A stretch of 28,158 nt of DNA from Bacteroidales bacterium UBA5226 (GCA_002409325.1 DHUU01000018.1:132723-160880); one strand, 5' to 3'. Shown: positions 7,397 through 15,230, counted from the stretch's first letter. Notes: generated by a model from the sequence alone, not told the origin. Translations and numbers: made by a program.

Positions 7397-8027
7397 CGGA
7401 AATACCGGCGTTGGCAATGCCTTTGTAGCCAAGCCCAATATCGGCAAATAACCCAAAAGTGCCGCCCCACCTTACGTGCAGCGGGCTCAGGTGGTAGGCG
7501 AACCGCCACTTGCGGGTGTCGCTGGAAACATCCTGGGACCCCGATACAATCATATCCTGTTCATCCATCCAGCGGGTCAATCCGGCAGCGGCATGCGCAG
7601 ACAGCTCCCACAAGCCGGTCCGGTAATAGATCCAGTGTACCGTTACAAGCCCTGTTATGCTCAGCACGCTGCTTTTAAAAACAACATTCTTCGTACCGCT
7701 TTTGGCCATTTCCATCAAGGCAGCGCTCAGTCCCAGGTAGCCCCCCAGGCACATATAAGGCGAAGTGTAATAATTATAGCCTAATGCGGCAACCCCCGTG
7801 TAGACAAAACGGCTCGGTGCATAGGTATTCCCGTCCCTTGCCACAAACGTTTCCTTGCGAATCTGCGTACTCAGTTCCTGGAACGTGGGAGCCCCGTATT
7901 GCAGAAAAACCTCGTGTTTGTCATAAGTAATGTAATCGTATGGATGGTACTGTGCCGCAAGCTTTTGCGCAGATATCGCCGTAAGGGTGGCAATGGTGGC
8001 GGCGATCAGAAAAGATATTTTTTTCAT
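7386..8027 (-). CDS. Exported hypothetical protein, probable outer-membrane beta-barrel
   Basis: This is a 213-residue protein of unrecognised family. The first about 25 residues (MKKISFLIAATIATLTAISAQ...) look like a signal peptide. The rest has alternating aromatic and small residues (GYNYYTSPYMCLGGYLGLSAAL, and WRFAYHLSPLHVRWGGTFGLFADIGLGYKG). It ends in a strand with a terminal Phe (AGISVRF), the usual last-strand signal for barrel insertion. I infer a small outer-membrane barrel of about 8 strands; function is unknown. Its ATG shares one base with the stop of the upstream flippase-like gene (TAATG), so the two are likely translated together. Its 3' end overlaps radA by 11 bp. Confidence 0.72.
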   Translation of the reverse strand: MKKISFLIAATIATLTAISAQKLAAQYHPYDYITYDKHEVFLQYGAPTFQELSTQIRKETFVARDGNTYAPSRFVYTGVAALGYNYYTSPYMCLGGYLGLSAALMEMAKSGTKNVVFKSSVLSITGLVTVHWIYYRTGLWELSAHAAAGLTRWMDEQDMIVSGSQDVSSDTRKWRFAYHLSPLHVRWGGTFGLFADIGLGYKGIANAGISVRF

Positions 8028-9031
8028 TATTGAACCTCTTTGGGTTTATTTTTTTTAGTAACGCTCAGGAATATTACAGCAAACAGACCGGTAAGCAACA
8101 TGGTAACAGCCTGTGATTCGTGGCTGATGGTGGCAAAAACCATTCCGCTGGTCTGGGACAGGTTGTAGACGGCCACCAGGGCCAGGGTCACTATAAAATG
8201 AAACGCTCCTATCCCGCCCTGTACCGGGACAACCCATCCAAAGCTGCCCACTACCATCAGGAATAGGGCATCCACAAAATTCAGCTGGTCTTTCAGGGGG
8301 GTTGCCAGGATGGTGCAGTAACTGGTGCATACGTAAAGGAACCACATCAGGAATGTAAGAAAGAAAAAGTATCCCTTGCGGGGCATTTTCAGGCTTTGCA
8401 CCAGGCCACTCCAGATGCCCCGGAAAAAATCCCCGGCCTTTCTGAAAAACTTTATCCGGCCCAATGGTTTGCGCAGCAGGACCAGGGACAGTACAAGTGC
8501 CAGGAGAACGCCGGTAATAAAGATGACTACCAGTGCAGAAGAGCCTCCAAGCCGGTTCATGAGCGGGTCCAAGATCTGGGTGACCATGAAATGGCCGAAA
8601 ACATCTATGCGCAGAAAGGCAACGGCTATGGTAATCAATGCCAGGCAAAGCACATCAAAGGTCCTTTCCAGGACAACGGTTCCCAGCACTTTGTCAAATC
8701 CAAGCCCTGCGCGCTGGGCCACCACCCCGCACCGGGCAACCTCTCCGGCCCTGGGAAGGGCGAAATTAGTCAGGTAAGCCATTCCCACACCATTGAAGGT
8801 GTCAATCCTTTTTACGGGTTTTCCCAGGCCCAGAAGGATGATCCTCCAGCGGGCCGCCCGCACATAAAAGGAAAACGCACCTACCAGCATGGACATCAGG
8901 ATCCAGAAATAATCCGCCGTGCGCAGGCCCTCTACAAATTCATCCCAGTGGATTCCCCGGAACGAAAAATAAAGCAGCACCAGCGCAAGTGTACCTAGTA
9001 ACAGCACTTTCAGGATTTTTTTCCAGTTCAT
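8027..9031 (-). CDS. Flippase-like integral membrane protein (LPG synthase TM / UPF0104 family)
   Basis: This polytopic inner-membrane protein of 334 residues has about 8 predicted hydrophobic segments. The family includes the flippase portion of lysylphosphatidylglycerol synthase and AglD-like proteins. Recognisable family features are RAARWRIIL after the second helix, the conserved LPRAGEVARCGVVA segment around residues 90-105, and VVLERTFDVL soon after. Related proteins are thought to move lipid-linked molecules across the membrane; the cargo here is unknown. The ATG at 9031 is chosen over a TTG at 9049 because the extra six codons overlap a promoter-like box. It is the first gene of a pair with the barrel-like protein downstream, which may hint at an envelope role. 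Confidence 0.86.
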   Translation of the reverse strand: MNWKKILKVLLLGTLALVLLYFSFRGIHWDEFVEGLRTADYFWILMSMLVGAFSFYVRAARWRIILLGLGKPVKRIDTFNGVGMAYLTNFALPRAGEVARCGVVAQRAGLGFDKVLGTVVLERTFDVLCLALITIAVAFLRIDVFGHFMVTQILDPLMNRLGGSSALVVIFITGVLLALVLSLVLLRKPLGRIKFFRKAGDFFRGIWSGLVQSLKMPRKGYFFFLTFLMWFLYVCTSYCTILATPLKDQLNFVDALFLMVVGSFGWVVPVQGGIGAFHFIVTLALVAVYNLSQTSGMVFATISHESQAVTMLLTGLFAVIFLSVTKKNKPKEVQ

Positions 9032-9038
9032 AACTGTG

Positions 9039-9046
9039 TAAAGGTA
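9039..9046 (-). promoter_or_regulatory. -7-like box for the flippase-like gene
   Basis: On the minus strand this reads TACCTTTA, one base off TAnnTTTG, 7 nt before the ATG at 9031. The site is plausible by position only. Confidence 0.4.
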
Positions 9047-9074
9047 CAAAAAAAGGACATTCAGAAAATTAGAT

Positions 9075-9082
9075 TAAATTTG
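9075..9082 (+). promoter_or_regulatory. -7 box for the pfkB-aro operon
   Basis: TAAATTTG matches TAnnTTTG exactly and lies 18 nt before the kinase ATG at 9101, leaving a short leader of about 12 nt. It is probably the promoter for all three genes through 12826, since they are separated by 1 nt or overlap. Confidence 0.6.
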
Positions 9083-9100
9083 CCGTAAATAGTAGTTCTT

Positions 9101-10093
9101 ATGAAATCTATCCTTGGAATCGGGAATGCCCTGACAGATATTCTTGCCCTGCTTCCCGACGACTCCCTGCTGGAACTTTTTCACATCCCTCACGGAAGCA
9201 TGCAGCATGTAGACGCGCTTACAGCGGAAAAGATCTGGCAGCGCCTCAAACCCATAGGGGTGCAGTATGTGGCAGGAGGGTCTGCCGCCAACACCATAAC
9301 AGGAACGGCGGTGCTGGGTATGCCTTCTGGGTTTATTGGCAAGGTGGGAGACGACGAGCTGGGGTCGCTGTTTTTTGCAGACCAGCAACGCAACGGGATT
9401 AAATCCTGCCTGCTCAGAGGACTCCATTCCTCGGGCCGGGCTATGGTGTTTGTAACAGAGCCCGATGCAGACCGGACCTTTGCCGTCTACCTGGGGGCAG
9501 CCCTGGAGCTGGTTCCGGAAGACCTGACCCCGGCCATGTTTGAAGGATACGATTATTTTCACATTGAAGGCTATCTGGTTCAGAACCAGCATCTGGTGCG
9601 CAGGGCAGTCAAGCTGGCGCGGGAGGCGGGCATGATCATTTCCATAGATATGGCCAGCTACAACGTGGTAGAAAGCAACAACCCGTTCCTGCACGATATT
9701 GTAGAAAATTACGTAGACATTGTGTTTGCCAACGAGACCGAAGCCCTTTCCTTTACAGGGAAAGAACCCCGGGAAGCGTTGCAAGACATTGCCGAGGTGT
9801 GCGACATAGCGGTTGTCAAGCTGGGGAAACTGGGATCGATTATCAAAAGCGGGGATCTGGAATACGATATCAGGCCCTGGCCGGGGATTTCCATAGATGC
9901 CACCGGGGCCGGGGACCTGTATGCAGCAGGCTTTCTGTATGCCCATTCCCTGGGGCTTTCCTTACAGAAATGCGGCGACATAGGTTCTATGGTAGCTGCC
10001 AAAGTGGTAGAGGTGGTAGGTCCCAAGATTGACATCCCGCGATGGAAAGCCGTAAAGCAAGAAATTCGTGAACGTATCCAGGACCCTGAATAA
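9101..10093 (+). CDS. PfkB-family carbohydrate/nucleoside kinase (adenosine kinase-like)
   Basis: This is a cytoplasmic ribokinase-fold kinase of 330 residues. The N-terminal PfkB signature is seen as AGGSAANT (58-65) followed by GFIGKVGDDELG (77-88). The C-terminal signature is Asp266-ATGAG-Asp272, with Asp272 the likely catalytic base. The early residues GNALTDILA, and the overall pattern, resemble bacterial adenosine kinase-like PfkB proteins common in Bacteroidota, but the substrate (adenosine, other nucleoside or sugar) cannot be fixed. The stop at 10091-10093 is one base before the ATG of the DAHP synthase gene, so it probably leads the aromatic pathway operon. A functional link to aromatic synthesis is not obvious. 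Confidence 0.9.
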   Translation: MKSILGIGNALTDILALLPDDSLLELFHIPHGSMQHVDALTAEKIWQRLKPIGVQYVAGGSAANTITGTAVLGMPSGFIGKVGDDELGSLFFADQQRNGIKSCLLRGLHSSGRAMVFVTEPDADRTFAVYLGAALELVPEDLTPAMFEGYDYFHIEGYLVQNQHLVRRAVKLAREAGMIISIDMASYNVVESNNPFLHDIVENYVDIVFANETEALSFTGKEPREALQDIAEVCDIAVVKLGKLGSIIKSGDLEYDIRPWPGISIDATGAGDLYAAGFLYAHSLGLSLQKCGDIGSMVAAKVVEVVGPKIDIPRWKAVKQEIRERIQDPE

Positions 10094-10094
10094 G

Positions 10095-11168
10095 ATGAAA
10101 CATCCCATTATCATAGCCGGCCCCTGCAGCGCCGAAACCCGTGAACAGGTATGGTCAGCGGCCCTGCAACTTAAAGATTTCAGGCTCCCGGCGGCAGCCG
10201 GAGGCCAGGGCATTTCTTTTTTTCGCTCCGGAATCTGGAAACCCAGGACACGTCCCGGATATTTTGAAGGTGTGGGAGAACCCGGGCTACCCTGGCTGAG
10301 CGATGTTCAGAAGGAATTGGGATTGTCGGTATGTACCGAGGTCGCCTCTGCCCATCACGTGGAGCTCGTGCTTAAGGCGGGATTGCATGCTGTCTGGCTG
10401 GGCACCCGCACCACCGCCAATCCGTTCCTGGTGGAAGAGATTGCCAAAGCCCTGGAGGGGGCTCCCCTTCACGTTTTTGTGAAAAATCCCATCAACCCAG
10501 ACCTGGGCTTGTGGATTGGAGCGGTTCAGCGTGTTCTCAGGGTGGATCCGCAGCGTGTGTATGCCATACACCGCGGATTCAGCGACTACCATATAGGACA
10601 ATTGCGTAATGCGCCCCTGTGGCGGCTTCCCATTGAGTTTAAGGTACAGATGCCCGACATTTCCCTGTTGTGCGACCCTTCGCACCTTTCTGGAGACACG
10701 GCGTTTATTCCCGATCTGGCGCAAAGGGCACTTGATTTGAATTATGACGGATTGATGTTAGAGGTGCACCCCACGCCCGCAGAGGCACTCTGTGATGCCA
10801 GCCAGCAATTAACTCCGGCAGAATTTGCAGCCCTGATGCATTCCCTTTCGTGGAGGCGGTCTGCCCCTTCGGAAGATACTTTTTCGGAAGAAAAAACACT
10901 CCTGGATGCCATCCGTTCCCGGATAGACGTGCTGGACGAGGACCTGGTGGATCTGCTGGCACAGCGTATGTCACTCGTGGACCAGATTGGCCTGGTTAAA
11001 AAACGCGGCGGGATAGGAATTATACAGATAGAACGCTGGAACGAAGTTACTTCCCGAACCCGCAGGCAGGCTGCGCATAAGGACCTGGACGACGCCTTTA
11101 TCCAGGAGGTGTACCGGGCAATTCACCAGCAATCCATTAAACGGCAGGAAAAAATCATCCGCGAATGA
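10095..11168 (+). CDS. Bifunctional DAHP synthase / chorismate mutase
   Basis: This is a 357-residue fusion for the first shikimate step (phosphoenolpyruvate plus erythrose 4-phosphate to DAHP) and for chorismate to prephenate. The N-terminal domain (about 1-255) is the AroA/KdsA-like type I-beta fold: IIIAGPCSAET at the start, CTEVAS, KNPINPD, and LLCDPSH with metal-binding residues. The C-terminal domain (about 265-357) is an AroQ-type chorismate mutase, LLDAIRSRIDVLDEDLVDLLAQRM, with the usual Arg and Lys positions; attached mutase domains often give feedback control by prephenate. The ATG at 10095 is used because the protein then starts MKHPIIIAGPCS; nine upstream codons overlap the kinase gene. 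It follows the kinase by 1 nt and overlaps the next gene by 4 bp (ATGA). Confidence 0.93.
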   Translation: MKHPIIIAGPCSAETREQVWSAALQLKDFRLPAAAGGQGISFFRSGIWKPRTRPGYFEGVGEPGLPWLSDVQKELGLSVCTEVASAHHVELVLKAGLHAVWLGTRTTANPFLVEEIAKALEGAPLHVFVKNPINPDLGLWIGAVQRVLRVDPQRVYAIHRGFSDYHIGQLRNAPLWRLPIEFKVQMPDISLLCDPSHLSGDTAFIPDLAQRALDLNYDGLMLEVHPTPAEALCDASQQLTPAEFAALMHSLSWRRSAPSEDTFSEEKTLLDAIRSRIDVLDEDLVDLLAQRMSLVDQIGLVKKRGGIGIIQIERWNEVTSRTRRQAAHKDLDDAFIQEVYRAIHQQSIKRQEKIIRE

Positions 11169-12826
11169 GCCAGATAATTTTATCGGAAGATTTTTCACAA
11201 ATGCGGAGACTAATCCCGCCGGGAACAAGAACACTGGTTCTTTATGACCGCAATGTAGCGCCGTGGATGCAGCAGGCGGCGGATCCGTCCTGGGAGCTGA
11301 TAGCCCTGGAAGGGGGCGAAGCGCTCAAGCAATGGGACCGGGTAGAGCAGACTGTTTCCCGTATGATGGAACTGCTGGCAGACCGGTCCTGGTTCCTGAT
11401 TGGCATGGGCGGGGGGACTGTGTGTGACTTTACGGGTTTCATAGGCTCTGTGTACATGCGCGGAATGCCTTTTGGCCTGGTTCCCACCACATTGCTGGCC
11501 CAGGTGGATGCCGCTCTGGGAGGCAAGAACGGAATTCATTTTGGTCCCTACAAGAACATCATCGGGTGCACCCGGCTGCCCCAGTGGATTTTTTGCAATC
11601 CGGCGGTTCTGAAGACACTTCCCCCGGAGGAATTCCGTTGCGGGCTGGCAGAATGCATCAAACACGGGGCCATCGCCTCGGAACCCTATTTTCGGTTCAT
11701 TGAAGAAAAAGTGGCGCCGTGCGTAGATTTCAGCGCACTGCCGGCCGGAATTACGGAGCGACTGATTGCCGGAAGCCATGAAATTAAGATGAAGGTTGTG
11801 GAGGAAGACCTGTACGAAAAAGGAGTAAGGAAAGCCCTCAATTTTGGCCATACATTCGGGCATGCTTTGGCCGCCTTTTATCCGGAACTTTCACACGGAC
11901 AAGCCGTTGCAAAAGGGATGGCCCTGGCGGCCTCCTGCTCCGTGGAAAGAGGCCTGCTGCAGCCCCAACTGGCACAACGCCTGCTGCGGGTATTGACTGC
12001 CTGCGCCCTGGACCCCACACTTCCCTGCTCCCCAAGGCAAATCATTCCCTTTATGCTACACGACAAGAAAAAACGCGGCAGGGACCTGGACCTTGTTTTG
12101 ATCGGGGCCATTGGACAGTATGTGCTGGTGAGCGATCCGGTGGAAAAATGGCTCAACCGGGCACAAAATCCCGGGGTAAGCCTGGATTCGGCCCATAGCA
12201 GGGATGTTTCAGCATGGCTGGACAAGGCGCCATGGGTTGAACTGCGCCTGGACCTGGCCGCAGATATCTCGCCCGTGGGCATGGTGGCTTTGCGCATGCA
12301 ATGCATGGGAAAAGAAAAGAAACTCATGCTCACGCATCCGGCTGCGGCAGAAAGTGGTGCCATACCGGATATGCTGGCAGAAATGGTATCCTGGGGCGCA
12401 GGATGGGTGGATATTCCGCTGGATGCTCCGCAAGGTTATGCAAAACAGCTGACGGCACTGGCCCGTACAAACGGCGTGCAGGTGATCCGCTCGGCACATT
12501 TCCCTGAAAACAACCCGGAAGGCGTTCCCGATGAAGCGCTGCTGGAGGGGCTGGCCCAAAAGGCCTTTTCCGGAGGGGCGGATTTTCTGAAAATTGCGGT
12601 CCATACCCGGACCCTGCAGGAATCGGATGCTTTGCTGGCCTGGTGCGACGGACAGAACCGGAAGGAGAATGCCCGGTTCAGAACCACCATGATGATCATG
12701 GGACCGGATGCCCTGCGGTCAAGAAGGCATGCCCTGCGCAACGGGTATCCTTTTGTTTACGCCGCTCCGTCAGGCGATCGGGCTACGGCTCCCGGACAGC
12801 CAGCTTTTCAAGAATTTGATCTGTAG
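11165..12826 (+). CDS. Fused 3-dehydroquinate synthase / type I 3-dehydroquinate dehydratase
   Basis: This single frame of 553 codons joins steps 2 and 3 of the shikimate pathway. Residues about 1-340 are an AroB-like dehydroquinate synthase: NAD loop GMGGGTVCDFTGF (80-92), PTTLLAQVDAALGGKNGI (107-124), and likely zinc ligands Glu163 (AEC), His229 (GHTFGH) and His244 (SHGQ). Residues about 355-553 match type I dehydroquinate dehydratase: VELRLD (358-363), the general-base His445 in RSAHF, the Schiff-base Lys476 in ADFLKIAV, Arg520/521 in RSRR, and the APGQ loop (542-545). The second domain is divergent: the E. coli Arg82 and Glu86 positions appear as His391 and Pro418 in my by-eye alignment. 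It is coupled to the DAHP synthase gene by a 4-bp overlap. Its last 44 bp overlap the convergent waaA gene. Confidence 0.9.
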   Translation: MSQIILSEDFSQMRRLIPPGTRTLVLYDRNVAPWMQQAADPSWELIALEGGEALKQWDRVEQTVSRMMELLADRSWFLIGMGGGTVCDFTGFIGSVYMRGMPFGLVPTTLLAQVDAALGGKNGIHFGPYKNIIGCTRLPQWIFCNPAVLKTLPPEEFRCGLAECIKHGAIASEPYFRFIEEKVAPCVDFSALPAGITERLIAGSHEIKMKVVEEDLYEKGVRKALNFGHTFGHALAAFYPELSHGQAVAKGMALAASCSVERGLLQPQLAQRLLRVLTACALDPTLPCSPRQIIPFMLHDKKKRGRDLDLVLIGAIGQYVLVSDPVEKWLNRAQNPGVSLDSAHSRDVSAWLDKAPWVELRLDLAADISPVGMVALRMQCMGKEKKLMLTHPAAAESGAIPDMLAEMVSWGAGWVDIPLDAPQGYAKQLTALARTNGVQVIRSAHFPENNPEGVPDEALLEGLAQKAFSGGADFLKIAVHTRTLQESDALLAWCDGQNRKENARFRTTMMIMGPDALRSRRHALRNGYPFVYAAPSGDRATAPGQPAFQEFDL

Positions 12827-14015
12827 CGCCAATATTTTCCAGGACATATACCCCGGCTGCCTTACCGGCCTTTTCACGAAGGGTGGGATCTGCCATCCAC
12901 AGATTTAAAGCTCCCAGTAAAGTATTGTAATCACGGAAACTTGCAGCGGCCCGACAGGCAATCAGCTCGTGGGCTTCTTTAAACTTGTCGTAATTGGGGC
13001 CAAAGAGAACCGGCTTTGAGTGAACAGCAGCTTCCAGGGTATTGTGGATCCCGGAAGGATTGAATCCCCCGCCAATATAGCAGACCGTTCCGTGACGGTA
13101 CAGCGAGGAAAGAACTCCTATGCTGTCTATGACCAGGATTTTAGGCGGAGGGCCTTGTTTTGCTCCGGAAAAAAAGATCGGGTTCCACCGGGAGAACAGT
13201 CGCCGGATGGACTCCATGTGCGCAGGGTTGATCTGGTGCGGGGCCAGTACAATCTGCAGGTTGGGCATATCCCCGGCCAGGCGTTCCAGCAGGGCCTCAT
13301 CGGCAGGCCAGGTACTGCCGGCTATCAGGACGGGCTCCCTGACCAGCTGCCGGAACAGTTCCGGGGTATTGTCATGGAGGATGTTGCAGCCCACGCGGTC
13401 AAACCGGGTGTCGCCGGCCACTGTAACCCGGAAGGGGGCTTCCTTCAGAGCAGACAGCAGCCGGAGCGAACGGTCATCCTGTACGAAAATATGGGTAAAG
13501 CAGGACAACATACGGCGGAACGAGGCCCCGTATTTCTTGAAAAAGGGCTGGTCGGGCCTGAAACGGGCCGATATCAGGTATGTGGGGATTTCCCTTTTTT
13601 TCAGGGTTGTCAGGTAAAAATACCAGAATTCATATTTTACAAATACGGCAGCACAGGGATCCGTAAGGTCCAGGAACCGGCGGGCGTTGCGGGGGGTATC
13701 CAGGGGCAGGTAAAACACATAATCGGCCAGGGGTGTGTTTTTCCGGATTTCATAGCCGGAAGGAGAGAAAAATGTAAGAAGGATTTTCTTGTCGGGGTGC
13801 CGCTCACGGAACGCTTCCAGTATCGGTCTTCCCTGTTCAAATTCACCCAGAGATGCGCAATGCATCCACAGGGGCGACACTTTCTGTGTTCCGTCTACGA
13901 AGGCAGCCGCCAGCCGCTTCCACTGGCCTTGTCTTCCCCTGAAAAACCGCACTGTTTTGTTCACGGCATAAAGATGGGTAAAAAGCTCTACATTTGCAGT
14001 ATGGGCAGTAAACAT
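12783..14015 (-). CDS. waaA: 3-deoxy-D-manno-octulosonic acid (Kdo) transferase
   Basis: This 410-residue GT-B glycosyltransferase adds Kdo from CMP-Kdo to the lipid A precursor at the inner membrane. Family features in order: WMHCASLGEFEQGRP (about 50-64), LLTFFSPSGYE, VFVKYEFWYFYL, IFVQDDRSLRLL, GDTRFDRV and GGGFNPSGIHNTLEAA near the C-terminus with the CMP-binding residues. The start is uncertain. The ATG at 14015 gives MFTAHTANVELFTHLYAV; the frame runs further upstream but there it mirrors the divergent PHP gene. A GTG at 13964 is a shorter option. Either way the hydrophobic N-terminal anchor seen in E. coli WaaA is weak or missing. The coding starts of this gene and the divergent PHP gene overlap by 15 bp, and its end overlaps the aro fusion by 44 bp. 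Confidence 0.92.
   Translation of the reverse strand: MFTAHTANVELFTHLYAVNKTVRFFRGRQGQWKRLAAAFVDGTQKVSPLWMHCASLGEFEQGRPILEAFRERHPDKKILLTFFSPSGYEIRKNTPLADYVFYLPLDTPRNARRFLDLTDPCAAVFVKYEFWYFYLTTLKKREIPTYLISARFRPDQPFFKKYGASFRRMLSCFTHIFVQDDRSLRLLSALKEAPFRVTVAGDTRFDRVGCNILHDNTPELFRQLVREPVLIAGSTWPADEALLERLAGDMPNLQIVLAPHQINPAHMESIRRLFSRWNPIFFSGAKQGPPPKILVIDSIGVLSSLYRHGTVCYIGGGFNPSGIHNTLEAAVHSKPVLFGPNYDKFKEAHELIACRAAASFRDYNTLLGALNLWMADPTLREKAGKAAGVYVLENIGATDQILEKLAVREP
13989..13996 (+). promoter_or_regulatory. -7 box for the PHP-like gene
   Basis: TACATTTG matches TAnnTTTG exactly, 4 nt before the ATG at 14001. It lies inside the 5' end of waaA on the other strand. A leaderless transcript is predicted. 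Confidence 0.6.
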
Positions 14016-15230
14016 AAAACAGGGCGGTTTTGGAAGTGGGCGGGTATTGTTTTGCTGCTTATTTTCCTGGTGCGACAGATGCCGCTTTATAAACCGGCTC
14101 CTGAAGATCCTTTTTCGGGGCCATACTGGTACAATCCGTATGAACAGGTGCATCCCGGGGGGCGTTGGCTTAGGGCCAATTTTCACGCCCATTCCAATAC
14201 ATGGGGTTTCTTCACCAACGGGCGCAATAATACAGTGGAAGACATATTGGACAAATACGACTCACTGGGATACGACATTGTCGGGGTTTCAGATTATCAA
14301 AAAATTACAGAGACCCAGGGGCTTTCCGGCTCCGGTACGACTTCCGGCTCCCGGCTCTTTATTCCTGTCTATGAGCACGGGTTCAATCTGCTGAAAACGC
14401 ACCAGGGCTCCATAGGGGCCCGCAAGGTATTCTGGAATGACTTTATCCTGCCCCATACACGGTCACAAAAGCAACACATCCTGAACAGGCTCGGAGAACG
14501 GTCAGCACTGGTGGCCCTCAATCATCCGGCCTGGATGGGAGGGTACGGCCATAGGGATGTGCGCAGGCTGTCGGGCTACCACCTTTTTGAGGTGCTCAAT
14601 GATTTCTGGATCTCCGAAGGACTATGGGACGAGGCCTTGTCATCGGGCAAATCGGCCATGCTCATTGCCGGTGACGATGCCCACAATGTTTTCAAACCCA
14701 CAGACCTGGCCAGAGACCTGACCATGATTTTTACCAGTGGTCCGCAAGGGACTTCCTGCCCGCCTGAAACTGTTTACCGGGCACTTGAAACGGGCGCTGT
14801 CTATGGTATAGAAGTGACCAAAAGTGTGGCACGGGGTTCTGTGATGCAAAAGCGCACTTGCCTGGATGCGATACCCGTGTTGCAGTCCTGTCGCATTAAG
14901 GCAGACAGCCTGTTTGTGGTCCTGAATGGCAGGGCCCGGCAATTCAACTTTATAGGCCAGGAAGGGGTGCTTCTCAAAAGTGTACAGGGAACGGCAGACA
15001 GCGTTACAGATGCGGCAAAGGCGACAGATAGTCCTGCAGGCGCAGGAGTGGTTGCAGATTCGGCTTTTTACATCCTGCAGGCGCAGGACAGTTACGTGCG
15101 GGTGAAGATTGCCCTGCCCGACAGTTCGCACATATACCTGAATCCTGTGATGCGTACAACCGGAAAGAATATAAAACCGCCCATGCCCCAGGTGCAAAAA
15201 CGCCGTCTATTTACTATCTTTGACTCATGA
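14001..15230 (+). CDS. Membrane-anchored PHP-domain-like metal-dependent hydrolase
   Basis: This 409-residue protein has one N-terminal transmembrane segment (about 12-27, WKWAGIVLLLIFLVRQ), so the rest is probably periplasmic. The next region has PHP phosphoesterase features: HAH at 62-64 (RANFHAHSNTWG), Asp98 in VGVSDYQ, Glu125-His126 in YEHG, then NHPAW and GDDAHN as further metal-ligand candidates. The C-terminal part (about 280-409) is a predicted beta-rich region holding a low-complexity Ala/Asp/Ser stretch. Substrate is unknown. The frame is open for nearly 1 kb upstream, but that stretch is antisense to waaA; the ATG at 14001 is fixed by the anchor and the -7 box. Its TGA stop overlaps the ATG of the MlaE-like gene. 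Confidence 0.82.
   Translation: MGSKHKTGRFWKWAGIVLLLIFLVRQMPLYKPAPEDPFSGPYWYNPYEQVHPGGRWLRANFHAHSNTWGFFTNGRNNTVEDILDKYDSLGYDIVGVSDYQKITETQGLSGSGTTSGSRLFIPVYEHGFNLLKTHQGSIGARKVFWNDFILPHTRSQKQHILNRLGERSALVALNHPAWMGGYGHRDVRRLSGYHLFEVLNDFWISEGLWDEALSSGKSAMLIAGDDAHNVFKPTDLARDLTMIFTSGPQGTSCPPETVYRALETGAVYGIEVTKSVARGSVMQKRTCLDAIPVLQSCRIKADSLFVVLNGRARQFNFIGQEGVLLKSVQGTADSVTDAAKATDSPAGAGVVADSAFYILQAQDSYVRVKIALPDSSHIYLNPVMRTTGKNIKPPMPQVQKRRLFTIFDS
15032..15088 (+). repeat. Pair of identical 16-bp hairpin-forming repeats within the PHP-like gene
   Basis: TCCTGCAGGCGCAGGA occurs at 15032-15047 and again at 15073-15088. Each copy can fold as a 6-bp stem (TCCTGC with GCAGGA) around an AGGC loop. The offset is 41 bp, not a multiple of three, so the two copies are read in different frames (SPAGAG versus ILQAQD). 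Confidence 0.7.
15215..15222 (+). promoter_or_regulatory. -7 box for mlaE-mlaF
   Basis: TATCTTTG matches TAnnTTTG exactly and lies in the last codons of the PHP-like gene, 4 nt before the mlaE ATG. It could give a leaderless transcript independent of the upstream gene. Confidence 0.58.

Noticed and set aside
9074..9946. 290-codon open frame opposite the PfkB kinase
   Set aside because: It is a shadow of a gene with both PfkB signatures, and it would run through the kinase promoter.
13020..14000. Long open frame upstream of the PHP-like gene, in frame with it
   Set aside because: It is antisense to waaA, whose motifs are clear; the frame's translation is rich in Gln, Gly and Pro with no family likeness. 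The PHP gene has its own anchor and promoter box at 14001.
14016..14192. N-terminal extension of waaA
   Set aside because: It mirrors the start of the PHP-like gene on the other strand and does not resemble WaaA N-termini.
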